DNA from: Alphaproteobacteria bacterium
GTDB lineage: Bacteria; Pseudomonadota; Alphaproteobacteria; Caulobacterales; Aquidulcibacteraceae
Reading direction: 5' to 3'
NCBI GenBank assembly: GCA_026400735.1
Contig: JAPLOL010000035.1
Coordinates: 1-43,936, forward strand
DNA: 43,936 nt
Shown here in pieces: positions 24,960-33,755 of this stretch. The translations under genes were made by a program, and so were the position numbers. A model generated the notes under the pieces. It saw only the letters and a program-made list of their open reading frames with translations, did no database searches and had not been told where the DNA came from. Within the stretch, counting starts at the first letter, position 1, and every line of letters begins with the position of its first letter.

Positions 24960-25445
24960 TTAGCCGGCGCGGGCCAACAAATTGCCACCTTGTTCCAGCT
25001 CCAGCAGGATTTGCTTGCGTTCCGTACCGCCGCCGAAGCCGGTGAGGCTGCCATTGGCGCCGATCACGCGATGGCATGGGATAATGACAGGTATCGGATT
25101 GCGGCCGTTGGCGGCGCCGATTGCGCGCGTGGCTTTGGGTGAGCCGATGGCCTTGGCCTGCTGTGCATAAGATCGAGTCTCGCCGTACGGGATCGCTTGC
25201 AGCGCGGCCCAGGCTTTGCGCTGAAACTCGGTGCCCTGCGGATCGACGTTCACTTTGAACACGAGCAACCTGCCGGCGAAATACTGATCCAGTTCGCGGC
25301 GCGCTTGGTCGATGATCTTGTCGTTGCCGAGTTCGTATTGCGGCAGCGGATATTTGCCGCCGTCGAACTCACACTGGATCAGCGCCTTGCCGTTCGAAGC
25401 CAGCGTGAGTGGGCCGATCGGGCTGTCGTGGATTGCACTGATCAT
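24960..25445 (-). CDS. ogt: methylated-DNA--protein-cysteine methyltransferase
   Basis: A 161-residue repair protein that moves alkyl groups from O6-alkylguanine (and O4-alkylthymine) to its own cysteine in a suicide reaction. IIPCHRVIGANGSLTGFGGG is the diagnostic active-site stretch (acceptor Cys124), with FQRKAWAALQAIPYGETRSY forming the helix-turn-helix DNA-binding part. The ATG at 25445 overlaps the TGA of the Ada/AlkA-like gene by four bases, so both alkylation-repair genes are one operon. Confidence 0.95.
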   Translation of the reverse strand: MISAIHDSPIGPLTLASNGKALIQCEFDGGKYPLPQYELGNDKIIDQARRELDQYFAGRLLVFKVNVDPQGTEFQRKAWAALQAIPYGETRSYAQQAKAIGSPKATRAIGAANGRNPIPVIIPCHRVIGANGSLTGFGGGTERKQILLELEQGGNLLARAG

Positions 25446-26872
25446 GTCTGAATTCCTTTCTTCGCCACGCGCCGCCACAAACGGATGGCTGCATACGCGC
25501 GCCAAGGTTTGAGATGTTCGAGCGTCTCGCCTTTACGGCCGAGCGCATTGATGAGCGCGATGTCTGTCGCAGGATAAGCATCGGGATCGCCGAGCGCGCG
25601 CATCGCGACGTACTCGATCGTCCACGGACCGATGCCAGGAATTTCATCCAGCGCCGCGCGGCCCGACGCATACGCGCCGCGTGCGAGCGGAAGTTTGCCA
25701 TCACACGACGCAACCGCGAGACGATGCAAGGTTTCGGCGCGCTTCATTGGCAGACCGATTTTTGCAATCGCCGCGGCGCCGGCACTAGCGAGCGCGGGTG
25801 CATCCGGGAACGCGCGATCGAGGCCTTCGGGGCCGCGTTCAAGCGTTGCGCCATATTTTGCGACGAGGCGCTCGGTGAGTGTGCGCGCGCCTTGCACTGT
25901 TACTTGTTGGCCGAGGACGGCACGGATCGCTGTTTCAAAGCCATCCAGCGCGCCGGGGACGCGGACGCCGGGCTCGCGCTTTACGTCTTGCGCCAAGGAC
26001 GCGTCGGTTGCGAGATGCGCGTCGACGGCGGTCATTTCTGCGTCGAGATCAAAAGCGCCGCGCACATTGGCGACGAGCGGGCGTAAGTGTGGCGCCAGGT
26101 TTTCCGAGAGCGTCAGGGCCAAACCCTTTGGCCCCATGCCGACTTCCAACCACCCCAGCGCATCGCCCCACTTCAGGACACGTGTGTAGGTCTTGTCGTT
26201 GGCAACCTCGACGCCAGGCAATGCTCGCATTCCCAGAAACTGAAGCATCGGCGCAATGTTGTAGTCGCCACGCGGCGACAGGCTGACCGTGAAAGTTTCG
26301 CCGCGGGTCAGCGCTTTGCGGCCACGCATTTTTGAAGGCGGCGCACCGTAGCGGTCTTTCATGGTCGCGTTGAAGCGGCGGAGCGAACGAAAGCCCGACG
26401 CAAACGCGATCTCAGTGATCGACAGCGCGGTTTCGTTCAGCAAGCGCCGCGCGGCGAGCAGACGGCCGGTCTGTGCAATCTCGATCGGGCTAGCGCCGAA
26501 CTGTGAGTTCATCACGCGTCGCAAATGGCGCGACGTGACGCCGAGGCCATCGGCGAGCGCCTCCAATCCCTGCTCTTCCAGCGCACCTGCCTCGATCCGG
26601 GCATAGGCGGCGGCGGCGAGACGTGCTGGAGCGTCGATTGGCGCTAGGCCCGGCGCGCGTTCGGGGCGGCACAGCAGGCATGGCCGGAAGCCCGCAGCTT
26701 CGGCCGCTGCGGCTGAGGGCCAAAAGGTGCGGTTGATGCGCTTTGGATTGCGCGCCGGGCAGATGCAGCGGCAATAGATTCCCGTCGATTTGACGCCGAT
26801 ATAGAAGCGCCCGTCGAAGCGGCGGTCTTTCGCGTCGCATGCCGCGTGGCAGGTATCGGCGTCCAACATCAT
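25442..26872 (-). CDS. Ada-like regulator fused to DNA-3-methyladenine glycosylase (AlkA)
   Basis: A 476-residue fusion. N-terminal Ada zinc domain: GIYCRCICPAR and FRPCLLCRPE give the four Cys (34, 38, 65, 68), the first of which accepts methyl from phosphotriesters in Ada. Next is an AraC-type helix-turn-helix (about 90-180, EIAFASGFRSLRRFNATMKD). Then the AlkA domain with the helix-hairpin-helix LDEIPGIGPWTIEYVAMRAL and catalytic Asp in YPATDIAL. It should sense DNA methylation, activate the operon and remove alkylated bases. It has no O6-methyltransferase domain; the adjacent ogt supplies that. Start ATG 26872 (ATG 26869 also possible). The 114-base divergent gap to the sulfatase is the likely regulated promoter. 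Confidence 0.93.
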   Translation of the reverse strand: MMLDADTCHAACDAKDRRFDGRFYIGVKSTGIYCRCICPARNPKRINRTFWPSAAAAEAAGFRPCLLCRPERAPGLAPIDAPARLAAAAYARIEAGALEEQGLEALADGLGVTSRHLRRVMNSQFGASPIEIAQTGRLLAARRLLNETALSITEIAFASGFRSLRRFNATMKDRYGAPPSKMRGRKALTRGETFTVSLSPRGDYNIAPMLQFLGMRALPGVEVANDKTYTRVLKWGDALGWLEVGMGPKGLALTLSENLAPHLRPLVANVRGAFDLDAEMTAVDAHLATDASLAQDVKREPGVRVPGALDGFETAIRAVLGQQVTVQGARTLTERLVAKYGATLERGPEGLDRAFPDAPALASAGAAAIAKIGLPMKRAETLHRLAVASCDGKLPLARGAYASGRAALDEIPGIGPWTIEYVAMRALGDPDAYPATDIALINALGRKGETLEHLKPWRAYAAIRLWRRVAKKGIQT

Positions 26873-26986
26873 GGGCCGAATATGGGCCGTTTCGCCTCGC
26901 CCGTCTCGCCGGATTCGGACATGTTTGTGCGACGGCTTTACGCCCGTTCCTAGCTCCCTTACCCATGCAGGCGGGAGGCGGGTCAC

Positions 26987-28780
26987 ATGGCGCAGTTTGA
27001 AGCGTGGGCGCAACGAGCATTTGTGAGCGTGGCGCTCCTAGCCTTCACCGGTGCTCCCGCCGCCGCGCAGCAACAGCCGGCAGCGCCAACGCAGCGCCCG
27101 AACATCGTTGTGATTGTCGCTGACGATGTCGGCTTCACCGATCTCGGCCCCTACGGCGGCGAGGCGCACACGCCGAACATTGACGCGCTGGCGCAACGCG
27201 GCGCGCAATTCTCTCGTTATTATTCTTCGCCGCTCTGTTCGCCATCGCGCGCGATGTTGCTGACGGGGATGGACAACCACCGCACCGGGCACTCGACAAT
27301 CATCGAAGTGCTGCCGCCGGAAATGCGCGGGCGCCCTGGCTACACGATGCATCTCGAACCGGGCGTGGTGACACTCGCGTCGCGGCTGCAGCGCGCCGGG
27401 TATCGCACGTACGCCACGGGCAAATGGCACTTGGGTCACGGCGAAGGTGATTTGCCGAACTCGCATGGGTTCGATCAGTCGTTTGTGCTCGACGCGTCGG
27501 GCGCGGACAATTGGGAAGAGCGCACCTACGTGCCGTATTACGATACGGCGCACTGGTTTGAGAACGGACAGACGGCGCATCTGCCCGAGAACTTCTATTC
27601 GAGCGAATTCATCGTCGACCGGATGATCCATTACATGGACGCCAATGCGGATGCGCACGATGCGAACCAGCCGTTCTTTGCGTATCTCGCATTTCAGGCG
27701 GTGCACATTCCGGTGCAGGCGCCGCCGGAATATCGCGATCATTATCGCGGCATGTATAACGGCGGCTGGGAGCAGTTGCGGACGCAGCGTTGGCGGCGCG
27801 CGCAGGAGCTAGGGTTGCTTCCGGCGAGCGCGCAGATCGATGCGCCGCATCCGAGCTTCCGGCCGTGGTCGGCGATCTCCGGCGATGAGCAGGCGCTTTA
27901 TGCGCGCAGTATGGAAGTCCACGCCGGGATGATCGAGGCGATGGATCATCATATCGGCCGCTTCATCGCGTACCTGCAGAGCCGCGGGTTGGCGGAGAAC
28001 ACGATCTTTATTGTCACGTCCGACAATGGCCCGGAGCCGAGCAATCCGGTCGCGGACGCGGACTTCCGGCGCTGGATGCGGCTGACCGGTTACACGCGGG
28101 AAGTCGACAATTTGGGCGAGCGCGGGTCGTTCGTGATGATCGGACCGGAGAACGCGAACGCGACGGGGACGGGTTCGCTGTTCAAGTTCACTGCGGGCGA
28201 AGGCGGCTTGCATGTGCCGTTCATCATTGCTGGGCCGGGCATCGCACCGGCGCGGATCGATGCGCGCGCGTTCGTGACCGATGTGACGCCTACTCTGCTT
28301 GAACGCGCCGGCGTCCCGCTTGATGCGCCAGCGATGGATGGCGTCAGCATGAACCCGCTTCTGAACGGGCAAGCGACGTTTGTGCGCGATCCGAACACGC
28401 CGTTTGGCGTGGAGGTTTCGGGACACTCGGCGCTCTATCGCGGCGACTACAAATTAGTGCGCACGCCTTTGCCGCTCGGTGACGATTCCTGGCGGCTCTA
28501 CAACATCGTGCAGGATCCGGGTGAAACGACGAACTTAGCGGCGCAGCAACCTGAACTCGCTGCGTCAATGCTGGCGGATTATCAGGCGTACGCAACGCGC
28601 AATGGCGTGTTGGAACTGCCGCCCGGATACGATCCGCAAGCGCAAGTCGCACACAATACGCGGATGAAGACCTACCAGCGCTACTGGTGGATATTCGCTG
28701 GCATTGGCTTGGTCGGCCTGCTGTTGCTGGGCGGCGTGGTCTGGCTGGTGCGGCGGTTGTTTAGAAAGCGCGCAGCTTAG
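26987..28780 (+). CDS. arylsulfatase with C-terminal membrane anchor
   Basis: A 597-residue sulfatase. After a signal-like N-terminus (cleavage probably near AAAQQQ, residues 26-30), PNIVVIVADDVGFTDLGPYG holds the metal-binding Asp pair. SPLCSPSRAMLLTG carries the CxPSR motif whose Cys84 must be converted to formylglycine. ATGKWHLGHG and TSDNGPEPSNP supply further metal and sulfate ligands. A hydrophobic helix at about 570-590 (WWIFAGIGLVGLLLLGGVVW) followed by RRLFRKR would anchor it in the inner membrane with the domain outside. The substrate sulfate ester is unknown. No formylglycine-generating enzyme is in the window. Confidence 0.93.
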   Translation: MAQFEAWAQRAFVSVALLAFTGAPAAAQQQPAAPTQRPNIVVIVADDVGFTDLGPYGGEAHTPNIDALAQRGAQFSRYYSSPLCSPSRAMLLTGMDNHRTGHSTIIEVLPPEMRGRPGYTMHLEPGVVTLASRLQRAGYRTYATGKWHLGHGEGDLPNSHGFDQSFVLDASGADNWEERTYVPYYDTAHWFENGQTAHLPENFYSSEFIVDRMIHYMDANADAHDANQPFFAYLAFQAVHIPVQAPPEYRDHYRGMYNGGWEQLRTQRWRRAQELGLLPASAQIDAPHPSFRPWSAISGDEQALYARSMEVHAGMIEAMDHHIGRFIAYLQSRGLAENTIFIVTSDNGPEPSNPVADADFRRWMRLTGYTREVDNLGERGSFVMIGPENANATGTGSLFKFTAGEGGLHVPFIIAGPGIAPARIDARAFVTDVTPTLLERAGVPLDAPAMDGVSMNPLLNGQATFVRDPNTPFGVEVSGHSALYRGDYKLVRTPLPLGDDSWRLYNIVQDPGETTNLAAQQPELAASMLADYQAYATRNGVLELPPGYDPQAQVAHNTRMKTYQRYWWIFAGIGLVGLLLLGGVVWLVRRLFRKRAA

Positions 28781-29190
28781 TTCGGGCAGCGCACGAGAGA
28801 ACCGCCTGGGTTCATCTGCATCGTGTCGCCATTGACGCTGATGTCCCAACTTGAACTCTGTTCGTCGCCTTCGACCTGGCACGCCGCGTCGACGCGCCAG
28901 GCATTGGGCCCGGTATTTTGCACGTTGGCCCACGTGCAGTGCGCTTCGTGCTGATCAAAGCCGTCACTGTTGAAGATGTACGGCGCGCCCTGCAGTTCTT
29001 GCGGGACGCCACAGCCCGCAGCATTAACCGCCCACGTGCCGACATAGGCTTCGGTCGTCGTTGTGGCTGCGGCCTCTGTAGTGGCTGGCGACGCTTCTGT
29101 CGTCGGAGCGGACGCGCCAGGCAAACGATCGCAAGCGGCCAAGGCCAAAGCGCTTAGCGCGACCATGATGGCCGCTTTAGAGATCCGCAT
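28777..29190 (-). CDS. hypothetical lipoprotein
   Basis: A 137-residue protein with a classical lipoprotein signal (MRISKAAIMVALSALALAAC, lipidated Cys20). A Thr/Ala/Glu-rich linker (about 28-48) precedes a compact domain with four cysteines (AAGCGVP, HCTW, AACQVEG, VRCPN) that may form disulfides. It ends four bases into the sulfatase gene on the opposite strand. No family is recognised. Confidence 0.75.
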   Translation of the reverse strand: MRISKAAIMVALSALALAACDRLPGASAPTTEASPATTEAAATTTTEAYVGTWAVNAAGCGVPQELQGAPYIFNSDGFDQHEAHCTWANVQNTGPNAWRVDAACQVEGDEQSSSWDISVNGDTMQMNPGGSLVRCPN

Positions 29191-29210
29191 TCTTCCCCCC
29201 GTCGCTGCTC

Positions 29211-30353
29211 TTAGGCAGCGTTCTTCCGATTGAGCGCAGTGAACCGGCGCAGGTGATAGTCGACGTTGCCGAACGTGGCGTCGAGCATCGTCGTGCGCTT
29301 GAAGTAGTGGCCGACGCGCATCTCATCGGTGACGCCCATACCGCCGTGAATTTGCACCGCGGCTTGGCCCACGAAGCGCGAGTGCTTGCCGATCGATACT
29401 TTCGCGGCTGACACGGCCTTCGCGCGTTCTTCATCGCTCTCGCCGAGTTTGATCGTGGCGCGCAGCGCCATCGAGTAGCTCTCCTCGGACGCCATGAACA
29501 TGTCGACCATGCGGTGCTGCAGCACTTGGAATTCGGCGATGGCTTTGCCGAATTGCTTGCGGGTCTTGGCGTACTCACGCGTCAGATCCGTCATCATCCG
29601 CATGCAACCGACGGATTCAGCGCAATAGGCGGCGTTGGCTTCATCGACGATGCGCTCAATCACCGGCAGCGCGCCATCGGTCGACCCGATCAAGGATTCG
29701 GCGCCGACGCTGACGTTTTCGAAATAGACTTCAGACGCGCGCGTATCATCCATCGTTGGATAATCGCGCGTGGTTACGCCCTTGGCGTTCTTCGGCACGA
29801 GGAAGAGTGAGATGCCCTTGGCGTCGCGTTGACCACCGCTGGTGCGGGCGGTGACGAGCAGATGATCAGCTTGCGGCGCGCCAAGCACCACGGCCTTTTG
29901 GCCGTTGAGCACGTAGCCTGCGCCGTCCTTTTTCGCGGTCGTCGAGACATCGTTCAGCGCCCAGCGGCTTTTCGGCTCGGCTTGCGCGAACGCGATAATG
30001 CGCTCGCCGCCGGCGATGGCGTTGAGATGCTCTTCCTTTTGTGCCGCGGAGCCCGCGTATTTCAGCGCACCGGCGCCGATCACGACGGTCGGTACATACG
30101 GCTCAACCACCAGCGCCTTGCCGAATTCTTCAGCCACGACGCTGACATCGAGCGGGCCGCCACCGAGGCCGCCGTATTCTTCCGGCAACGGCGCCATCAG
30201 CAAGCCAAGCTCAGCGAACGTCGCCCAATTGGACTTCCACGCGTCGTCGCTCTTCAGAGCCTCGCGGCGCTTGTCGAAATCATACTGCTGCTGGGCCCAC
30301 TTCGAGAGCGAGTCACGAATGGCGTTCTGTTCGTCAGTGTAGTCAAAGTTCAT
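29211..30353 (-). CDS. acyl-CoA dehydrogenase, variant C-terminus
   Basis: A 380-residue acyl-CoA dehydrogenase: MNFDYTDEQNAIRDSLSKWA at the start, EEYGGLGGGP, IAFAQAEPKSRWALND in the FAD/substrate region, and VQIHGGMGVTDEMRVGHYF in the C-terminal helix bundle. The final segment (DATFGNVDYHLRRFTALNRK) has no EGTxE motif. It follows the acyl-CoA dehydrogenase gene at 30390 by 36 bases. Adjacent pairs like this can form mixed alpha2beta2 enzymes, as in steroid side-chain breakdown; that assembly is inference. Confidence 0.92.
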   Translation of the reverse strand: MNFDYTDEQNAIRDSLSKWAQQQYDFDKRREALKSDDAWKSNWATFAELGLLMAPLPEEYGGLGGGPLDVSVVAEEFGKALVVEPYVPTVVIGAGALKYAGSAAQKEEHLNAIAGGERIIAFAQAEPKSRWALNDVSTTAKKDGAGYVLNGQKAVVLGAPQADHLLVTARTSGGQRDAKGISLFLVPKNAKGVTTRDYPTMDDTRASEVYFENVSVGAESLIGSTDGALPVIERIVDEANAAYCAESVGCMRMMTDLTREYAKTRKQFGKAIAEFQVLQHRMVDMFMASEESYSMALRATIKLGESDEERAKAVSAAKVSIGKHSRFVGQAAVQIHGGMGVTDEMRVGHYFKRTTMLDATFGNVDYHLRRFTALNRKNAA

Positions 30354-30389
30354 CGCGCGTTTCCCGTATTCTTATTGTTTGCGAGGGCG

Positions 30390-31577
30390 TTAGAGCCCGA
30401 GCACCATCTTCGCGATGATGTTGCGTTGGATTTCGTTGGAGCCACCGTAGATCGAGGCTTTGCGCCAGTTGAAGTACACAGGCGCTGCAGCGCTGGCGTA
30501 TTCGGGGCCGACCGCGAATTCGTTGCCACCCAAACCGCGCGGATAAGGTTGCGCGTAATTGCCGACGGCTTCGAGGGTGAGCTCCGTCAGGCGCTGTTGA
30601 ATTTCGGTGCCTTTGATCTTCAGCAAAGAGCTTTCAGGGCCAGGGCCCTTACCCGCTTGCTCCCGGGCGAGCGTGCGCAGTTCAGTCATCTCCAGCGCCG
30701 AGAGATCGATCTCAAGTTCGCTGAGCTTACGTTGGAATTCGTCGTCCTCGATCAGCGGCCTGCCGTCGTCACCGATCTCGGCTTTGGCGATCGACTTTAG
30801 ACGTTCGACATTGCGCTTCGAGCGCGCGACGCCGGCAATGCCTGCACGCTCGTGCGCGAGCAGGAATTTGGCGCAGGTCCAGCCCTTGTTTTCTTCGTAG
30901 ATGCGCTGGTCGACAGGCACCTTCACGTTCTCAAGGAAGACGTCGTTCACTTCGTAGCCGCCGTCCAAGAGCTTGATCGGCCGCACTGTGACGCCCGGCG
31001 ACTTCATGTCGATCAACAGGAACGAGATGCCTTCTTGCGCTTTGGCGCTCGTATCGGTGCGGACGAGGAAGAAGCCCCAGTCGGCGTATTGGCCGAGCGT
31101 GGTCCAGGTCTTCTGGCCGTTGACGATGTAGAAATCGCCTTCGCGCACGGCGCGGGTTTTCAAAGATGCGAGATCAGAACCGGCGCCGGGTTCGCTGTAG
31201 CCCTGCGCCCACCAGACTTCACCGGAGAGAATTCCAGGTAGGTACTTCTGCTTCTGCTCAGGCGTGCCGAACGTATAGATGACCGGGCCGACCATCGAGA
31301 CACCGAAGGGCAGCGGCGGGATCGTTTCACCGCGCGCGTTTTCTTCGAGCCAAATGTAGCGCTGCGTCGCGGTCCAACCGGTGCCGCCGTATTCCTTCGG
31401 CCAAGCCGGTGCTGACCAGCCTTTCTTGCCGAGGATTTGGTGCCAAGCGAGGAAGTCCGCCTTCGAAAGGTCTTCGCGTAGCACCTTGCCTTTGAGGTGC
31501 TTGGGATAGTTCTCGTCGATGAAGGCGCGGACCTCGTTGCGGAACGCGATCTCTTCCGGCGAAAAATTCAGATCCAT
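30390..31577 (-). CDS. acyl-CoA dehydrogenase
   Basis: A 395-residue acyl-CoA dehydrogenase starting MDLNFSPEEIAFRNEVRAFI. WAQGYSEPGAGSDLASLKTR and VNGQKTWTTLGQYADW are the FAD/substrate signatures; LLAHERAGIAGVARSKR is the helix that holds a Glu in the position of the base in some members, and SIYGGSNEIQRNIIA is the C-terminal loop. It is upstream of and probably co-transcribed with the partner gene at 29211. An oxidative role in fatty acid, steroid or branched acyl-CoA breakdown is likely; the exact substrate is not readable. Confidence 0.93.
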   Translation of the reverse strand: MDLNFSPEEIAFRNEVRAFIDENYPKHLKGKVLREDLSKADFLAWHQILGKKGWSAPAWPKEYGGTGWTATQRYIWLEENARGETIPPLPFGVSMVGPVIYTFGTPEQKQKYLPGILSGEVWWAQGYSEPGAGSDLASLKTRAVREGDFYIVNGQKTWTTLGQYADWGFFLVRTDTSAKAQEGISFLLIDMKSPGVTVRPIKLLDGGYEVNDVFLENVKVPVDQRIYEENKGWTCAKFLLAHERAGIAGVARSKRNVERLKSIAKAEIGDDGRPLIEDDEFQRKLSELEIDLSALEMTELRTLAREQAGKGPGPESSLLKIKGTEIQQRLTELTLEAVGNYAQPYPRGLGGNEFAVGPEYASAAAPVYFNWRKASIYGGSNEIQRNIIAKMVLGL

Positions 31578-31642
31578 GATGTGTCGAGCCCAAGCGCGGC
31601 ATGCGCGTGGACGACTATAATCACGTTGCCTTTGGCTTCAAC

Positions 31643-31921
31643 TCAGAGCGCACCACGCGGCTGGATCAATTGCGCGTCCGGAATTGGCTTGCCGCTGCGG
31701 CGCCGTTCGGCGACTGCGGGTCGCGGCGCGTCAGCGTTCGCGTCGCGTTGCACCACCGCCGGGCGCACGGTGTTCACCGCGGGAGACGCCGGCGCTTGAT
31801 CGAGCCGCTCTTCGGCGGCGGCGCGGCGCGTTGTGGCCTGGCAATCGATCTCGTTCTCGGCGGCAGCCGCGAACGGCACGGTCGCCGCGGTGATCAATCC
31901 TGCTAACAACAGCACTTTCAT
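31643..31921 (-). CDS. small exported hypothetical protein
   Basis: A 92-residue protein with a signal peptide (MKVLLLAGLITAATVPFAAA, residues 1-20) and a short mature part rich in Ala/Arg/Pro with one Cys (EIDCQATTRRAAAEERLD). Its tail looks disordered. No domain is recognised. The ATG at 31921 is picked for the signal peptide. It lies downstream of another small exported protein on the same strand. Confidence 0.6.
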   Translation of the reverse strand: MKVLLLAGLITAATVPFAAAAENEIDCQATTRRAAAEERLDQAPASPAVNTVRPAVVQRDANADAPRPAVAERRRSGKPIPDAQLIQPRGAL

Positions 31922-31968
31922 GACACGTCCCCTCCGCGCGCGGGCACACCCGCGCGCCGTTGCGAGCT

Positions 31969-32322
31969 TCAAACCGCGTTATCTTCCCTTGCGCCGTTTG
32001 CGAACGTCGCGCCCGAGCACGCGGCAGCCCGCTGCGCGCGCAGCATAGCCCGATCCGCGGCGGTTTGACTGTTCACGGCTTGGAGAGCGATGGCGTCCAC
32101 CTCGGCGGTGGCGGCTGCGACCGTTTCAGCAGATTGGTGGCGCCCTTCGGCGTTGAGTTGATACTTCGCGTCTTGGATGCGGGCTCCCGAAACGTCCTCG
32201 TAGGCGGTGCATCGGACGGCAGCGAGAAACTCGTTGCTCGACATCTGCGGGCCCGCGGCACCAACCGCGAAAGGCACGGCAACCACGGCAGCTGCAGTGG
32301 TGGCGATGAGAGCGAAACGCAT
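31969..32322 (-). CDS. small exported hypothetical protein
   Basis: A 117-residue protein with a signal peptide (MRFALIATTAAAVVAVPFAV, cleavage near GAA). The mature part is mainly helical with two cysteines (VRCTAYED and AACSGATF) and an Ala/Gln/Arg-rich stretch. A strong ribosome site (AGGAGGG) precedes the ATG at 32322. Two matched palindromes lie 106-161 bases upstream and may control it. No family is recognised. Confidence 0.65.
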   Translation of the reverse strand: MRFALIATTAAAVVAVPFAVGAAGPQMSSNEFLAAVRCTAYEDVSGARIQDAKYQLNAEGRHQSAETVAAATAEVDAIALQAVNSQTAADRAMLRAQRAAACSGATFANGAREDNAV

Positions 32323-32427
32323 AAGACTGACCCTCCTAGTCAAAACTGGTTAGTTCCAGCCTGGCCTCGCTTCTGGGATGCCGCCCTGATCGGCGTTGGA
32401 TGCGTCCTTGCTGCGTTTTCAGGCTGA

Positions 32428-32483
32428 TATCGATATACGATAAGGTTCGTTGATAGTCAATGTGATTTTATCGAAATTCGATA
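32428..32483. promoter_or_regulatory. two TATCG-N5-CGATA palindromes between divergent genes
   Basis: TATCGATATACGATA (32428-32442) and TATCGAAATTCGATA (32469-32483) share arms TATCG/CGATA and a five-base spacer. Their centres are 41 bases apart, four helical turns. They lie in an AT-rich patch unlike the flanking GC-rich DNA, between a leftward exported-protein gene and the rightward DUF1289 gene. They look like paired operators for a dimeric repressor encoded elsewhere. Confidence 0.6.
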
Positions 32484-32541
32484 TTCTCGAAAGTGACGCT
32501 GGTTTGCGCCCTGGAATTCAAGCGCTTAGCTAGACGGCGAT

Positions 32542-32730
32542 ATGCAGCCTCAGCCGATCTCTACCCCCTGCATCAAAGTTTGCGCAGTCAGCGGGCTGAC
32601 CAGCCAATGCATCGGTTGCGGTCGCACGCTTCAGGAGATCGCCCGCTGGGGCGCGATGGGAGAGGCTGAACGCAAGGGGATCATGGCGCAGTTGCCGGAT
32701 CGGCTCGCGGTGAAACCGCCTGCGCCATGA
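32542..32730 (+). CDS. DUF1289 domain protein
   Basis: A 62-residue protein. TPCIKVCAVSGLTSQCIGCGRTL carries four conserved cysteines (C-x3-C, then C-x2-C), the DUF1289 signature; IARWGAMGEAERKGIM completes the domain. The Cys pattern suggests zinc or Fe-S binding. The function is not known. It overlaps the next small gene by four bases. Confidence 0.85.
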   Translation: MQPQPISTPCIKVCAVSGLTSQCIGCGRTLQEIARWGAMGEAERKGIMAQLPDRLAVKPPAP

Positions 32731-32951
32731 GCGTAGGCGGCCTCGACCTGCAGACGATCATCTGGGGCGTGATGGCGCTTCTAATCGCGGGCAGCGCAGC
32801 TTTCTGGGCGCGGCAGCGTGCGGTTGAGACCAGCGCAGGAGGCCCGGGCGTTCTGCTCTCTATTCTGTTGTGGACCGGGATCATCGCGATCCTCGTGCTG
32901 CTCGTTCAAGGCGCGGAGTTTTGGATGAGGCTGGCCGAATTCTTCAGCTAA
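32727..32951 (+). CDS. small two-helix membrane protein
   Basis: A 74-residue protein with two hydrophobic helices (LQTIIWGVMALLIAGSAAFW, about 8-27, and LLSILLWTGIIAILVLLVQG, about 43-62). Its start overlaps the DUF1289 stop (ATGA), so they are coupled. In alphaproteobacteria a retropepsin-like protease with an N-terminal anchor often follows DUF1289 genes; here only an anchor-like part is present and the frame ends inside the converging permease gene. Whether this is a truncation is unclear. Confidence 0.65.
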   Translation: MSVGGLDLQTIIWGVMALLIAGSAAFWARQRAVETSAGGPGVLLSILLWTGIIAILVLLVQGAEFWMRLAEFFS

Positions 32952-33755
32952 GTGCCTCGCGCAGCATGTTAAGCGCGAGGACTGCAAGCACCATTGCGAA
33001 GGCGCGCTTCAGAATGAGCTGCGGCAGGGTATGGGCCAGGCGCGCGCCGATCGGCGCCGTGATGGTCGTAAGCAACGCCAAGAAAACGAAGCCGGGCAAG
33101 TTCACAAAACCCAGCGACCAAGGCGGCAAGCCTTCGCGGCCCCATCCCACGATTGCGTAGCCAAGCGCCGCAGGGATCGCGATGGCGGCGCCGAAGCCTG
33201 AAGCGGTCGCCACCGCTTGGTGAATGGGACGTCCGCACAACGTCATCACAGTGACGCCAATCGCGCCACCGCCGATGCCCATCATCGCGGAAAGCAAGCC
33301 TAGCCCGCCGGCTATGAAGGCGCGTGCAATGCCGCGCGGAAGTTCGGCGAACATGCGCCAGTTCGGATTGGCCAGACCCATCTGTGCGGCGATCAACAGC
33401 AAGCCGCAGCCGAAGATCACGAGCAGCGCCTCGGTGTTGGCGAAACCGGCGGCCGCTGCGCCAAGCAGTGCGCCGAGCGAGATCCACGGCGCCCACGACC
33501 GCAGCACGGTGAAATCCACGGCCCCCGCCTTGGTGTGCGCCGCGAGTGAACGCCAGGACGTTGCGATAATGGTAGAAAGCGAAGTGCCGACGGCAACGTG
33601 CATGCGCACGGCTTCATCGATGCCCAGCGCCGTGAACACGAAGTAGAGCGCCGGCACGATGACTATGCCGCCACCTATGCCGAACAAGCCACCGACGAAT
33701 CCTGCAGCCAACCCGGCGACAACTAGGCCAACTGCAAACCAGAGAAGTTCAGGGT

